Notes: generated from the sequence alone by a model not told the origin. Shown: positions 15,539 through 23,912, counted from the first letter of the stretch. The stretch: DNA of 26,056 bases from Ruminococcaceae bacterium UBA1405 (GCA_002305685.1 DBQB01000005.1:1-26056), one strand, 5' to 3'. Translations and numbers: made by a program.

Positions 15539-16801
15539 TCATACAATGGCAATTTCTATTCCGTCGGGTACCTTCTCCAGAGCCGATGTAGGGATGGTGA
15601 TATGTTCCATCTCTCCCGGAGCCAGATGCAGGCGCTTAAATTCCATGAGCTTTTCACCGGTCCCCGACGCGGTGACAACAATCTTTTTATCCTTCATCGG
15701 CATGGCTACCCGGAAGAATATCTCCACCGGAGCACTGGCGGGCAGATGAATCTTCTGGGGAACGGTATAGTTGACCATGCTGCCAGCAGTTACCGGCAGG
15801 AAAGCATTGGGGGAAGGGGATTGGCCTTGGATGTATGCGGCGGTGTAGCGTCCAGCCCGCTGGCTTTCAGCGGTGACAAAGTCCACCAGATCGTGGACAT
15901 GGACGGTGTTTCCGCAGGCGAAGATACCCTCCACAGAGGTTTCCATATTCTCAAATACCACCGGACCGCGGGTACGGGGATCCAGCGCAATCCCGGCGGT
16001 TTTGGACAGCTCGTTTTCCGGGATCAGCCCCACCGAGAGCAGTACCGTGTCGCACTGGAAGGTGATTTCGGTACCGGGAATGGGGTTTCGTTTTTCATCT
16101 ACCTTAGAGATGGTGACGCTTTCCACCCGAGGGGTGCCGGTGATGCGGGTGATGGTGTGGGAGAGGTAGAGAGGAATCTCGAAATCGTTGAGGCACTGTA
16201 CCACGTTGCGGTTTAACCCGTTGGAATAGGGCATCAGCTCTACACAGGCCAGCACTTTGGCTCCTTCCAGCGACAGACGGCGGGCCATAATCAGTCCGAT
16301 ATCTCCCGAGCCCAGGATGACTGCTCGTTTGCCCACCAGATATCCTTCCATATTCAGATACCGCTGAGCCGTGCCGGCAGTAAAGACGCCGGAAGGCCGT
16401 TCACCGGGGATGCCGATGGCGCCGCGGGTGCGTTCCCGGCAGCCCATCGCCAGCACAATGGCCTTGGCTTTCAGTTGTTGGTAACCGTTTTTGGTGTTGA
16501 CCAGATGGATGGTCTTGTCCGGAGAGATATCCAGCACCATGGTGTCGGTCATTGCCTGGATGGTGGTTCCCGGAATCTGGTCGGAAAAGCGTTGGGCATA
16601 TTCCGGACCGGTCAGCTCTTCCTTAAAATAATGCAGGCCAAAACCGTTGTGGATGCACTGGTTGAGGATGCCGCCCAACTCCTTATCCCGCTCGATGATT
16701 ACAATCTTTTCCACACCGCTTTGGTAAGCTTCCAGCGCAGCAGCCATACCGGCAGGGCCGCCTCCGATGACGGCGAGGTCGCAAATTTGTGTCAGTTCCA
16801 T
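15539..16801 (-). CDS. FAD/NAD(P)-dependent oxidoreductase of the glycerol-3-phosphate operon
   Basis: This 420-residue flavoprotein has an FAD dinucleotide-binding motif VIGGGPAGMAAALEA (11-25), the segment LGGILNQCIHNGFG (about 42-55), and a second Rossmann motif VILGSGDIGLIMARRL (about 160-175) for NAD(P)H. The ATGC family motif GIFACGNTVHVHDLVD lies near residue 290, followed by a C-terminal beta-rich part. Only 1 nt separates it from the GlpA-like gene upstream, so translation is probably coupled. It likely takes electrons from the dehydrogenase subunit, a role like GlpB. It resembles the NAD(P)/FAD subunits of sarcosine oxidase and hydrogen cyanide synthase, so the exact redox partner is open. 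Confidence 0.88.
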   Translation of the reverse strand: MELTQICDLAVIGGGPAGMAAALEAYQSGVEKIVIIERDKELGGILNQCIHNGFGLHYFKEELTGPEYAQRFSDQIPGTTIQAMTDTMVLDISPDKTIHLVNTKNGYQQLKAKAIVLAMGCRERTRGAIGIPGERPSGVFTAGTAQRYLNMEGYLVGKRAVILGSGDIGLIMARRLSLEGAKVLACVELMPYSNGLNRNVVQCLNDFEIPLYLSHTITRITGTPRVESVTISKVDEKRNPIPGTEITFQCDTVLLSVGLIPENELSKTAGIALDPRTRGPVVFENMETSVEGIFACGNTVHVHDLVDFVTAESQRAGRYTAAYIQGQSPSPNAFLPVTAGSMVNYTVPQKIHLPASAPVEIFFRVAMPMKDKKIVVTASGTGEKLMEFKRLHLAPGEMEHITIPTSALEKVPDGIEIAIV

Positions 16802-16802
16802 C

Positions 16803-18245
16803 TTATTTTACCCCTCCCTGTTTGGTTTCCGCTAGAATGATATAACTTCCGGTTTTATCCTTCTCCACTGCCATATATGGAATCCCCAGTTCCCGGGCGA
16901 TGATTTCCTGAACTCTGGGGCCGCAGAAACCACCTTGGCAACGGCCCAATCCACAACCGCAGCGGCGTTTGATGCCGTCGATGGTGTGAGGAGGAAGCGG
17001 GCGATGGAGGGCGTCAACGATCTCTCCCTCGGTGATGGTCTCACAGCGGCAGATCACACGGCCGTAGAGCGGGTTTTTCTTCACCATCTCGGCCCGCTGC
17101 TGATGATCCAGGTTGTGGAACACCACCACGTCCCGTGTCTCCACCACCTGATCTTTGGGGGAGAAGGAGAATCCGTTTTCCTTTAGAATCCGGATCATAT
17201 CCTCCCCGATGGCGGGAGCGCTGGTCAGGCCGGGAGATTTGATACCGGCCAGATTAAAGAATCCCGGAAACCCTTCCACCGGGCCGATGATGAAATCGTC
17301 CTGATCGCTGTGGGCGCGCACCCCGGCAAAGTTGCGGATGGCTTCCCGCAGCTGGAATTTGGAGGTGGAGCGCATCGCCTGATTGACCACAAACTGCAAT
17401 CCTTCCCGATCGGTGGAGCAGTCGTCGGGGGAGGCGACGTCCACCGCGTCGGGACCCACAATCAGGTTGCCGTGGACGGTGGGGGAAACCAAAACGCCTT
17501 TTCCCACCTTGGAGGGGCATTGGAAGATTACCGAATGGACTACATCCGACTGGTTTTTGTCCAGCACATAGTATTGTCCCTTGTTGGGCAGGATGGAGAA
17601 GGTGTGGGGGGCAACCATGTCGTTCACCTGATCGGCGTGGGTGCCGGCGGCATTGATGACAATGCGGCTCTCAAAGGTATCTCCACCGGCGGTAATGCGG
17701 TAACCGCCTTCGATCTTCTCAATGCCGGTGACCGGATGGTCAAAGAAGAAGGCTGTGCCGTTTTGGTTGGCGTTTTCCGCCATGGCGATGGCGAATTCCC
17801 AGGGACTGACGATGGCGCCGGTGGGCGCATAGAGCGCGCTGGTGATTTGCTCGCTGAGATTGGGTTCTTTGGCCAGGGCCTGTTCTTTTGTGAGAATCTG
17901 CAAGCCGGGCACACCGTTTTTGACGCCCCGGTCATATAGATCCCGCACCACCTGATCTTCCTGGGGAGAGAAGGCTAGCACAAGAGAACCGATCTGCTGA
18001 TAGGGGACCGAAAGCTTTTTGCACAGCTGAGGATACAGCATCGAACCGCGGACATTGTATTTGGCCATCAGGGTACCGGGCAGAGGGTCATATCCAGCGT
18101 GAACGATGGCGCTGTTGGCCCGCGTGGAACCCATGGCAACGTCGTTTTCCCGTTCCAGCACCGCCAGATTCATTTCATAACGGGACAGGTATGCCGCCAC
18201 GGAACATCCGACAACCCCTGCGCCGATGATGATTGCATCGTACAT
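16803..18245 (-). CDS. GlpA-like FAD-dependent glycerol-3-phosphate dehydrogenase with BFD-like [2Fe-2S] domain
   Basis: This 480-residue flavoprotein has an N-terminal FAD motif AIIIGAGVVGCSVAAYLSRY (4-23) and a DAO-type fold, with HSDQDDFIIGPVEG and NLAGIKSPGLTSAPAIGE as family landmarks. The C-terminal BFD-like domain holds Cys399 and Cys401 in ICRCE and Cys429, 431, 436 and 441 in RRCGCGLGRCQGGFC, suited to a [2Fe-2S] cluster. It would oxidise glycerol-3-phosphate to dihydroxyacetone phosphate. GGAG sits 7 nt before the ATG at 18245; a longer frame runs through the leader terminator and is rejected. It leads a three-gene unit with its own promoter and an attenuator, downstream of glpK and glpP. 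Confidence 0.88.
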   Translation of the reverse strand: MYDAIIIGAGVVGCSVAAYLSRYEMNLAVLERENDVAMGSTRANSAIVHAGYDPLPGTLMAKYNVRGSMLYPQLCKKLSVPYQQIGSLVLAFSPQEDQVVRDLYDRGVKNGVPGLQILTKEQALAKEPNLSEQITSALYAPTGAIVSPWEFAIAMAENANQNGTAFFFDHPVTGIEKIEGGYRITAGGDTFESRIVINAAGTHADQVNDMVAPHTFSILPNKGQYYVLDKNQSDVVHSVIFQCPSKVGKGVLVSPTVHGNLIVGPDAVDVASPDDCSTDREGLQFVVNQAMRSTSKFQLREAIRNFAGVRAHSDQDDFIIGPVEGFPGFFNLAGIKSPGLTSAPAIGEDMIRILKENGFSFSPKDQVVETRDVVVFHNLDHQQRAEMVKKNPLYGRVICRCETITEGEIVDALHRPLPPHTIDGIKRRCGCGLGRCQGGFCGPRVQEIIARELGIPYMAVEKDKTGSYIILAETKQGGVK

Positions 18246-18282
18246 AGTTACTCTCCTTTGTTGGTTTGTAGGGGAAGCCATC

Positions 18283-18341
18283 AAAAAAAGCCGACACAAA
18301 CAAAAGCCTATGGGACCATAGACCATTCTGTTTGTGCCGAC
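18283..18341 (-). terminator. Leader terminator before the GlpA-like gene (probable GlpP target)
   Basis: On the minus strand GTCGGCACAAAC pairs with GTTTGTGTCGGC (12 bp, two G-U pairs), with an inner CTATGG/CCATAG hairpin, then seven T. It lies between a promoter at 18374-18402 and the ribosome site, so it would block transcription of the dehydrogenase genes unless read through. The adjacent glpP suggests antitermination by GlpP plus glycerol-3-phosphate, as described for Bacillus subtilis glpD. Confidence 0.85.
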
Positions 18342-18373
18342 TCTTTCTCTCTGGCAACGCAATATTTATCTAA

Positions 18374-18402
18374 ATTATAACATGAGGAAACCGAAAACGC
18401 AA
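18374..18402 (-). promoter_or_regulatory. Promoter of the GlpA-like operon
   Basis: TTGCGT (18397-18402) and consensus TATAAT (18374-18379) are separated by 17 bp, with an extended TG. The start near 18367 gives a leader of about 120 nt. Between this promoter and the glpK stop (18403-18566) I see no gene, and no terminator for glpK. Confidence 0.75.
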
Positions 18403-18566
18403 TGAAAGGAAGGGAAAATAGTTTGTCTACTTTTTCACACAATCACAGCCAACCGAAATGGCTTTCAAAGATAAGATTTTTGCCGTTTCCATTCCTTTGG
18501 GAATTGTTTTGGATGGCTTGGGCGGTTTGGGTGGAGAGCAATATGGCCGACCGATGGCCGGTGATG

Positions 18567-20054
18567 TTATCTTTCCCAATCCTTTGCTCGCTCCACTGCT
18601 TTCTGCCAGCCGGCAAGCAGCGTTTCCCGCTGTTTTTGATCCATGGCAGGAAGGAAAGCCTGATCCAGCGTCCAGCCCTGCCGAAGTTCTTTTTCGTCGC
18701 TCCAGAAGCCGGAATGCAGCCCGGCCAGATAGGCGGCGCCCAAAGCGGTGGTTTCCCGGATTTTTGGGCGATGCACCGGGCAATCCAGAATATCCGCCTG
18801 GAACTGCATTAGGAAATTATTGGCGCTGGCGCCGCCATCCACCCGCAGCTCGCTGGGGTGAATGCCGGTGTCCGATTCGATGGCCCGCAGCAGATCCCGG
18901 GACTGGTAGGCGATGGCTTCCAGGCAGGCGCGGATGATGTGGTTTTTGTTGCTGCCCCGGCTCAGTCCCACCAGAGCGCCCCGGGCGTACATATCCCAGT
19001 GGGGAGCGCCCAGCCCGGTAAAGGCAGGCACCATGTATACACCGCCGTTATCCGGAACCTTGCGGGCAAAGTATTCGCTGTCGGCGGATTCGGTGATCAG
19101 ATGCATCTCATCCCGAAGCCACTGGATGACCGCTCCGGCGGTAAAGACGCTGCCCTCCACCGCATAGGAAATCCGGTTGTCGCGGGCGATGGCGATGGTG
19201 GTAAGCATTCCGTTTTTGCTGCGGCAGAGGGTATCTCCGGTGTTCATCAGCAGGAAACAGCCGGTACCGTAGGTGTTTTTGACGCTGCCCTCGGCAAAGC
19301 AGGTTTGGCCAAACAGAGCGGCCTGCTGATCTCCTGCCACCCCGCAGATGGGCACCTCATCGCCGGAGAGGTTGACGGTGCCGTAAAAATCGCTGGAATT
19401 CTTCACTTTGGGCAGCATACAACGAGGAATGTTGAGAAGTTTCAGCAGTTTTTCATCCCATTCCAGGGTGTTGATGTTAAAGAGCATGGTTCGGGAGGCA
19501 TTGGTATAATCGGTGGCGTGGACTGCGCCGTCGGTGAGTTTCCAGATAAGCCAGCTGTCCACTGTGCCAAAAAGAATTTCCCCATTTTCTGCCCGCTCTC
19601 TGGCGCCGGGAACGTGATCCAGAATCCAGGCAATTTTGGTGGCAGAGAAGTAGGCGTCGATGACAAGTCCGGTGGTCTGACGGATGTAATTTTCCCAGCC
19701 GTCTGCCTTGAGCTGTTCGCAGATTTCATAGGTGCGCCGGCACTGCCAGACGATGGCGTTATAAATCGGTTGACCGGTCTTTTTGTCCCAAAGGATGGTG
19801 GTTTCCCGCTGGTTGGTGATGCCGATGGCGGCGATTTCCCGGGGGTGAATGCCGCTTTTGGCGATCACTTCCATGAGCACGCCGTATTGGGAGGAATAAA
19901 TTTCCATAGGGTCCTGCTCCACATAGCCGGACTTGGGGTAGATTTGGCGAAATTCTTTTTGAGAGAGATCCACAATGCGCTGATTGTGATCAAACAGGAT
20001 GGCGCGGGAGCTGGTGGTACCCTGATCCAGGGCGATGATATATTTCTTTTCCAA
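18567..20054 (-). CDS. glpK: Glycerol kinase
   Basis: This 495-residue FGGY-family kinase phosphorylates glycerol with ATP to glycerol-3-phosphate in the cytoplasm. Landmarks include ALDQGTTSSRAILFD (8-22), the glycerol-contacting GITNQRETT (78-86), GVAGDQQAALFGQ (about 238-250) and LRVDGGASANNFLMQF (about 398-413). The length is standard. The start is TTG, 9 nt after GGAGG. It follows glpP by 30 nt and is likely cotranscribed. In several Firmicutes GlpK is activated by HPr phosphorylation of a His in a YGHT context; here the matching place reads YGTV (224-227), so that control seems absent. Confidence 0.97.
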   Translation of the reverse strand: MEKKYIIALDQGTTSSRAILFDHNQRIVDLSQKEFRQIYPKSGYVEQDPMEIYSSQYGVLMEVIAKSGIHPREIAAIGITNQRETTILWDKKTGQPIYNAIVWQCRRTYEICEQLKADGWENYIRQTTGLVIDAYFSATKIAWILDHVPGARERAENGEILFGTVDSWLIWKLTDGAVHATDYTNASRTMLFNINTLEWDEKLLKLLNIPRCMLPKVKNSSDFYGTVNLSGDEVPICGVAGDQQAALFGQTCFAEGSVKNTYGTGCFLLMNTGDTLCRSKNGMLTTIAIARDNRISYAVEGSVFTAGAVIQWLRDEMHLITESADSEYFARKVPDNGGVYMVPAFTGLGAPHWDMYARGALVGLSRGSNKNHIIRACLEAIAYQSRDLLRAIESDTGIHPSELRVDGGASANNFLMQFQADILDCPVHRPKIRETTALGAAYLAGLHSGFWSDEKELRQGWTLDQAFLPAMDQKQRETLLAGWQKAVERAKDWER

Positions 20055-20084
20055 AATAAGGATCCTCCTTTTCGGTGGAATGAT

Positions 20085-20669
20085 TTACATAAACCAGACG
20101 CGGGGATTGGTGGAGGAGATGGCGGCGGCGCCGCAGTCTAAGGCGGTTAAAATATCCTCCTTATCGGTGATCAGTCCGCTGGCGATCACCGGCACATTGG
20201 CGTTGTCACAGATGCCTTTGAGAATTTTGGGGAGAACGGCAGGGAGAATTTCCACAAATTCGGCAGAGCCAGCCTGCATCTGTTTTTGCACGTTCTCAAA
20301 GGAGATGGAGTCGATGAGAAAAAATCGCTGTACCGCAATCAGTCCAAGCTCTCTTGCGGCGCGCACCAATAAAGGTTTGGTGGAAAGAATGCCGTCGGCG
20401 GCGGTATGCTCTTTGATAAAGGAGACGGCGATCTCCCGCAAAGCCAGTCCGTCCACAAACTCTATATGTACCAGCGCCAGTTTACCAGCATCTTTGACCC
20501 GCTGTACCAGGGTATGAATGTTGCAGATGTTGCCAAAGAGCAAAAAGACTACCCTGCAATCGGAGCGCAGGCATTGTTCCAGCTGTTCCTCGCTTTTGAC
20601 GGCTGCGATGATGGGAGAATCTTGCAGCGCCTGTAACAGTTGTCGGTATTGATTGGTGTGAGAGAGCAA
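20085..20669 (-). CDS. glpP: Glycerol-3-phosphate-responsive antiterminator
   Basis: This 194-residue protein belongs to the GlpP family, with a TIM-barrel-like fold. Recognisable segments are PIIAAVKSEEQLEQCL (19-34), VVFLLFGNICNIHTLV, ALVHIEFVDGLA (about 64-75) and the C-terminal VIASGLITDKEDILTALDCGAAAISSTN. With glycerol-3-phosphate bound, GlpP binds glp leader RNA and prevents termination. The start is TTG, 7 nt after AAGGAGG. The gene heads the glpP-glpK unit, and a matching leader terminator lies before the GlpA-like gene. No terminator was recognised in front of glpP itself, and its promoter could not be assigned with confidence. Confidence 0.93.
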   Translation of the reverse strand: MLSHTNQYRQLLQALQDSPIIAAVKSEEQLEQCLRSDCRVVFLLFGNICNIHTLVQRVKDAGKLALVHIEFVDGLALREIAVSFIKEHTAADGILSTKPLLVRAARELGLIAVQRFFLIDSISFENVQKQMQAGSAEFVEILPAVLPKILKGICDNANVPVIASGLITDKEDILTALDCGAAAISSTNPRVWFM

Positions 20670-20790
20670 CAGAATTCCTCCTTACCTCCGGCTTTCCGGA
20701 CGTTCTAAAATAATAATACCCAATAAGCGGAAAAAAGGAATAACTTTTTGGGAAAAATACAAACATATCCCACGGAAGCGCAAAAATACA

Positions 20791-20820
20791 TTGACAAAGG
20801 CCATAAAAAAGAGGTAAAGT
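20791..20820 (+). promoter_or_regulatory. Candidate promoter of the acyl-CoA synthetase gene
   Basis: Consensus TTGACA (20791-20796) and TAAAGT (20815-20820) are separated by 18 bp. A TATAAT at 20871-20876, nearer the gene, is an alternative -10 box but lacks a good -35. Confidence 0.5.
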
Positions 20821-20912
20821 AAATCAGTGATTGTATATTTCAAAATATAAAAACTTTGGGTGATGGATGATATAATGCGTCGCGAAAAAATGCCCAGAGA
20901 GGACGGATAACC

Positions 20913-22583
20913 ATGAGAGTAGAAGAGTATTATCAGAAATTTTGTAAAGAGACGCTGGACGCCCAGGGGGTTCTCAGCGGGTTCGAAGCAGTATATGGGG
21001 AAAACTTTAACTATGCCTACGATGTTGTGGATGAGATTGCCCGTATGCAGCCGCAACGCCGGGCGATGGTCTGGTGCAACGAGGCAGGGGAAGAGCGTAC
21101 CTTCACCTTTGGAGAGATCAGCCGGTACAGCACTATGGCGGCCAATCTCTTTGCTTCCCAGGGCATTGGCCGGGGAGATCGGGTGATGCTGGTGCTCAAA
21201 CGGCATTATCAGTTCTGGTTTGCAATTTTGGGGCTGCACAAGTTGGGGGCCATCACCATCCCCGCCACCAACCTTTTGACCCCCAAGGATTTTATCTATC
21301 GTTTTCAGGCTGCCAAGGTAAGCGCCATTGTCTGCACCGGGGAAGGCGAGGTTGCAGAGCACGTGGAAAAGGCGATGGAGCAGTATGACGGCATTAAGGT
21401 TCGGATGGTTGCAAGAGGAGAGCGGGAAGGCTGGCTCAACTTCGACCAGCTGCTTCTCCAGCAGCCGGATACCTTTGTTCGCCGTCTGTTCCCGGTGAGC
21501 GATACAATGCTGCTGTATTTTACCTCCGGTACTACCGGATATCCCAAGATGGTCTGCCACGATTATACCTATCCCATCGCCCACATCATCACCGCCAAGC
21601 ATTGGCATAATGTAGACCCCAACGGGCTGCATCTGACGGTGTCGGAGACCGGATGGGCCAAATCGGTATGGGGCAAGCTGTACGGTCAGTGGTTTTTGGG
21701 CGCCGGCATCTTTGTCTATGATTTTGATAAATTTATCCCTGCGCATCTGCTGGAGAGAATTGAGAAATATCGCATTACCACCTTCTGCGCGCCGCCGACC
21801 ATCTATCGTTTCCTGATCAAGGAAGGGCTGGAGCACTATGATCTCTCTTCCTTAAAATATGTCACCACCGCCGGGGAGGCGTTAAACCCGGAAGTGTTCC
21901 GTAAATTCAAGGAATATACGGGTCTTATGATTATGGAAGCCTTCGGACAAACCGAAACCACTGTGCTTACCGCAAACTTTGTGGGAAGTACTACCACCAA
22001 GGTAGGATCTCTGGGCAAGGCCTCTCCGCTGTATGAACTGGATCTGGTGGATGAGGATGGAAAACCGGTTCCAAACGGCACCGTAGGAGAGATTGTGGTA
22101 AAAGCCAAAGAAGGGGTCACCCATCTGGGGATGTTTACCGGATACTATGAGGGAGCACAGCGCACCGCTGAGGTTTGGCACGACGGATATTACCATACGC
22201 TGGATACTGCTTGGCGGGATGACGATGGATATTTCTGGTATGTGGGGCGTATGGACGACGTAATCAAAGCTTCCGGTTACCGGATTGGACCTTTTGAGAT
22301 TGAGAGTGTGTTGATGGAGCTGCCGTATATTTTGGAATGTGGCGTTACCGGTGTTCCGGATCCTATCCGCGGCGTTGTGGTCAAGGCGACCATCGTTCTG
22401 GCCAAGGGCCACGAACCTTCCGACGCTCTGGTCAAAGAAATCCAGAATTATGTCAAACAGCAGACCGCGCCTTATAAATATCCTCGGGTCATCGAGTTTG
22501 TGGACGAACTGCCCAAAACCATCAGCGGAAAGATCCGCCGGGTGGAGCTGCGCAAAGGGTTGGGGCAAAATACCAATGCGTAA
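20913..22583 (+). CDS. AMP-forming acyl-CoA synthetase (medium-chain / acetyl-CoA synthetase-like)
   Basis: This 556-residue ANL-superfamily enzyme would activate a carboxylic acid with ATP and CoA through an acyl-adenylate. Motifs are the phosphate-binding loop YFTSGTTGYPK (202-212), the adenine-binding EAFGQTETT (about 345), the hinge GRMDDVIKASGYRIGPFEIE (about 445-465) and the catalytic Lys540 in TISGKIRR. Overall pattern and length fit the medium-chain acyl-CoA ligase (AcsM-like) branch. The chain length of the substrate cannot be read. AGAGGA precedes the ATG at 20913, and a strong terminator follows, so it is a single-gene unit divergent from glpP. Confidence 0.9.
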   Translation: MRVEEYYQKFCKETLDAQGVLSGFEAVYGENFNYAYDVVDEIARMQPQRRAMVWCNEAGEERTFTFGEISRYSTMAANLFASQGIGRGDRVMLVLKRHYQFWFAILGLHKLGAITIPATNLLTPKDFIYRFQAAKVSAIVCTGEGEVAEHVEKAMEQYDGIKVRMVARGEREGWLNFDQLLLQQPDTFVRRLFPVSDTMLLYFTSGTTGYPKMVCHDYTYPIAHIITAKHWHNVDPNGLHLTVSETGWAKSVWGKLYGQWFLGAGIFVYDFDKFIPAHLLERIEKYRITTFCAPPTIYRFLIKEGLEHYDLSSLKYVTTAGEALNPEVFRKFKEYTGLMIMEAFGQTETTVLTANFVGSTTTKVGSLGKASPLYELDLVDEDGKPVPNGTVGEIVVKAKEGVTHLGMFTGYYEGAQRTAEVWHDGYYHTLDTAWRDDDGYFWYVGRMDDVIKASGYRIGPFEIESVLMELPYILECGVTGVPDPIRGVVVKATIVLAKGHEPSDALVKEIQNYVKQQTAPYKYPRVIEFVDELPKTISGKIRRVELRKGLGQNTNA

Positions 22584-22615
22584 GCGGAGAAAGGCATAGG
22601 AAATATTGTGAAAGT

Positions 22616-22658
22616 GGACCGTTGCAAACACTGAGTGTGGTTTGCAGCGGTCTTTTTT
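22616..22658 (+). terminator. Terminator of the acyl-CoA synthetase gene
   Basis: GGACCGTTGCAAAC pairs with GTTTGCAGCGGTC around a 10-nt loop, followed by six T. The remaining gap up to 22785 shows nothing recognisable. Confidence 0.88.
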
Positions 22659-22785
22659 GAAAGAAAGTACCGGAAAACTGTTTTTTCGTGTAACAGGACC
22701 AGCAGATATGGCGAGGAATCCATAGGAAAATTGCTTTTTTGCCCAAGTTAATCAAAATAAAGTGATGAATAACAGCGCTTTCCTC

Positions 22786-22833
22786 TTGGCAAAATCTGAT
22801 GGTCTTGTTATTCTAGAAATAGAATAATTCTAA
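22786..22833 (+). promoter_or_regulatory. Promoter with overlapping Fur/PerR-type operator array
   Basis: TTGGCA (22786-22791), 17 bp, then TATTCT (22809-22814) with an extended TG. Over and just past the -10 box lie TTATTCTA/TAGAATAA (22808-22827, a perfect 8-4-8 palindrome) and TAGAATAATTCTA (22820-22832, perfect 6-1-6), sharing the middle half-site. The second fits the 7-1-7 PerR box at 11 of 14 positions. Autoregulation by the downstream Fur-family gene is likely. Confidence 0.72.
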
Positions 22834-22842
22834 ATTGGTGGC

Positions 22843-23238
22843 ATGAATATGAGATATGCGGAAAGTATTTTGGAGATGATCTACAAGTCGGACGCCCATA
22901 TGACGGCGGAGCAGGTGTTTTTAGCGCTCAAACAGCAGTATCCGTCGGTAGTGTTGGCTACCGTGTATAACAATCTGAACAGTTTATACCAGCAAGGTAA
23001 AATTCGCAAAATTAGCTTGGAAGGATATCCGGACCGGTATGATAAGCTGACCCGGCATGACCATTTGTTTTGCCGTCGGTGTGGGAAACTATCGGATATT
23101 TATCTTTCGGATATTACCGGTGAGCTGGAGCGACAGATTGGTTTTTCTATTGAGGGGTACGACCTCAAAATTCAGTACTTTTGCCCGCAGTGCCGTGCCG
23201 AACAGCGGGAATCAAATTCTGTATACGAGTCTGAATGA
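22843..23238 (+). CDS. Fur-family metalloregulator, PerR-like, short N-terminus
   Basis: This 131-residue winged-helix repressor contains VVLATVYNNLNSL (37-49), the recognition helix of Fur/PerR proteins. Structural zinc Cys pairs are Cys77/Cys80 and Cys114/Cys117. His19, Asp67, His72 and His74 align by eye with PerR regulatory-metal ligands (His37, Asp85, His91 and His93 in B. subtilis). Compared with PerR, about the first 20 residues are missing, as in other short clostridial members. The ribosome site GGTGG is modest and could serve either ATG22843 or ATG22849. It shares a promoter with the PTPS-like gene 29 nt downstream. Whether it senses peroxide or a metal is not settled by sequence. 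Confidence 0.85.
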   Translation: MNMRYAESILEMIYKSDAHMTAEQVFLALKQQYPSVVLATVYNNLNSLYQQGKIRKISLEGYPDRYDKLTRHDHLFCRRCGKLSDIYLSDITGELERQIGFSIEGYDLKIQYFCPQCRAEQRESNSVYESE

Positions 23239-23267
23239 CTTGTAAAATACATTTTAAGGAGGTTTCG

Positions 23268-23837
23268 ATGATGAGAAGTATCACTACATTGGATCTGCAG
23301 TACGCCCACCGGTTTTATGGTTTTAAAGGGGAAGCACAGTATCTGCATGGGCATACCGGTGTTTTGACCATAGAGGTGGAAGACACAATCAATCCCGGCG
23401 TCAATATGGTGTTTCCTTGCAACGAGATCCAGAAAATTGCTTGGTCGGTGCTGAAAAACTTCGACCACGCACTGATTCTTCGTGAGGACGACCCCCTTCT
23501 TCCGGCCATTTTGAAAGTATATGAGGAGCAAGGTATCCGTGATGGAGCCCCGCAAAATCAGATGAAAGGCCCTGCTTTTCAGACAGAGTTGGCCAAGGCA
23601 TATCCCGAGTGCCGTCTGGTGGTGACCAAGGAGACAATGACGGTGGAGGGTATGATCAAAATTGTCTATGAGCTGCTCAAAGACAAGCTGAACATTGCCA
23701 AAATTACCTTTACCAGCGGAGTTAACGCGGCGTCAGCAGAGTTTGTAACTCAAAATCAGATTGATCGCTGCCCGCTGTGCGGCATTGCCCTCAATGAAAA
23801 GGGAATCTGCCCCAAATGCGGCTATAAAAAAGGATAG
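23268..23837 (+). CDS. QueD / 6-pyruvoyl-tetrahydropterin synthase-like protein with C-terminal zinc ribbon
   Basis: This 189-residue protein has the zinc-binding His triad of the PTPS/QueD fold (His14 in YAHRFYG, His27 and His29 in LHGHT). QueD and PTPS carry a catalytic Cys four residues before the HGH motif; here that residue is Ala23. The last 25 residues form a CPLCG ... CPKCG zinc ribbon not normal for QueD. The internal Asp/His pair NFDHALILREDD resembles the usual LDHxxLN motif. AAGGAGG lies 5 nt before ATG23268; ATG23271 is equally usable. The neighbouring PerR-like regulator and shared promoter point to a stress or metal-linked pterin or deazapurine function rather than a standard queuosine operon. 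No queC, queE or queF is near. Confidence 0.8.
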   Translation: MMRSITTLDLQYAHRFYGFKGEAQYLHGHTGVLTIEVEDTINPGVNMVFPCNEIQKIAWSVLKNFDHALILREDDPLLPAILKVYEEQGIRDGAPQNQMKGPAFQTELAKAYPECRLVVTKETMTVEGMIKIVYELLKDKLNIAKITFTSGVNAASAEFVTQNQIDRCPLCGIALNEKGICPKCGYKKG

Positions 23838-23912
23838 TTCGGCATTGGTGCGTCAATACAGCGCAAGCGTAAGTACTGATCCTCCGCATCAATAGGAGGA
23901 GAGGATGAAACA

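Noticed and set aside
14936..16216. A 426-codon plus-strand frame across two terminators and the FAD oxidoreductase
   Set aside because: It runs through two intrinsic terminators and antisense to conserved genes, with no family motifs.
18403..18566. A small gene between the GlpA promoter and glpK
   Set aside because: Short frames exist on both strands, but none has a ribosome site or known motif, and the longer ones are extensions of glpK shadows.
18858..20141. A 427-codon open frame opposite glpK
   Set aside because: It is entirely antisense to a strongly conserved glycerol kinase and reads as Gly/Asp/Val-rich without motifs.
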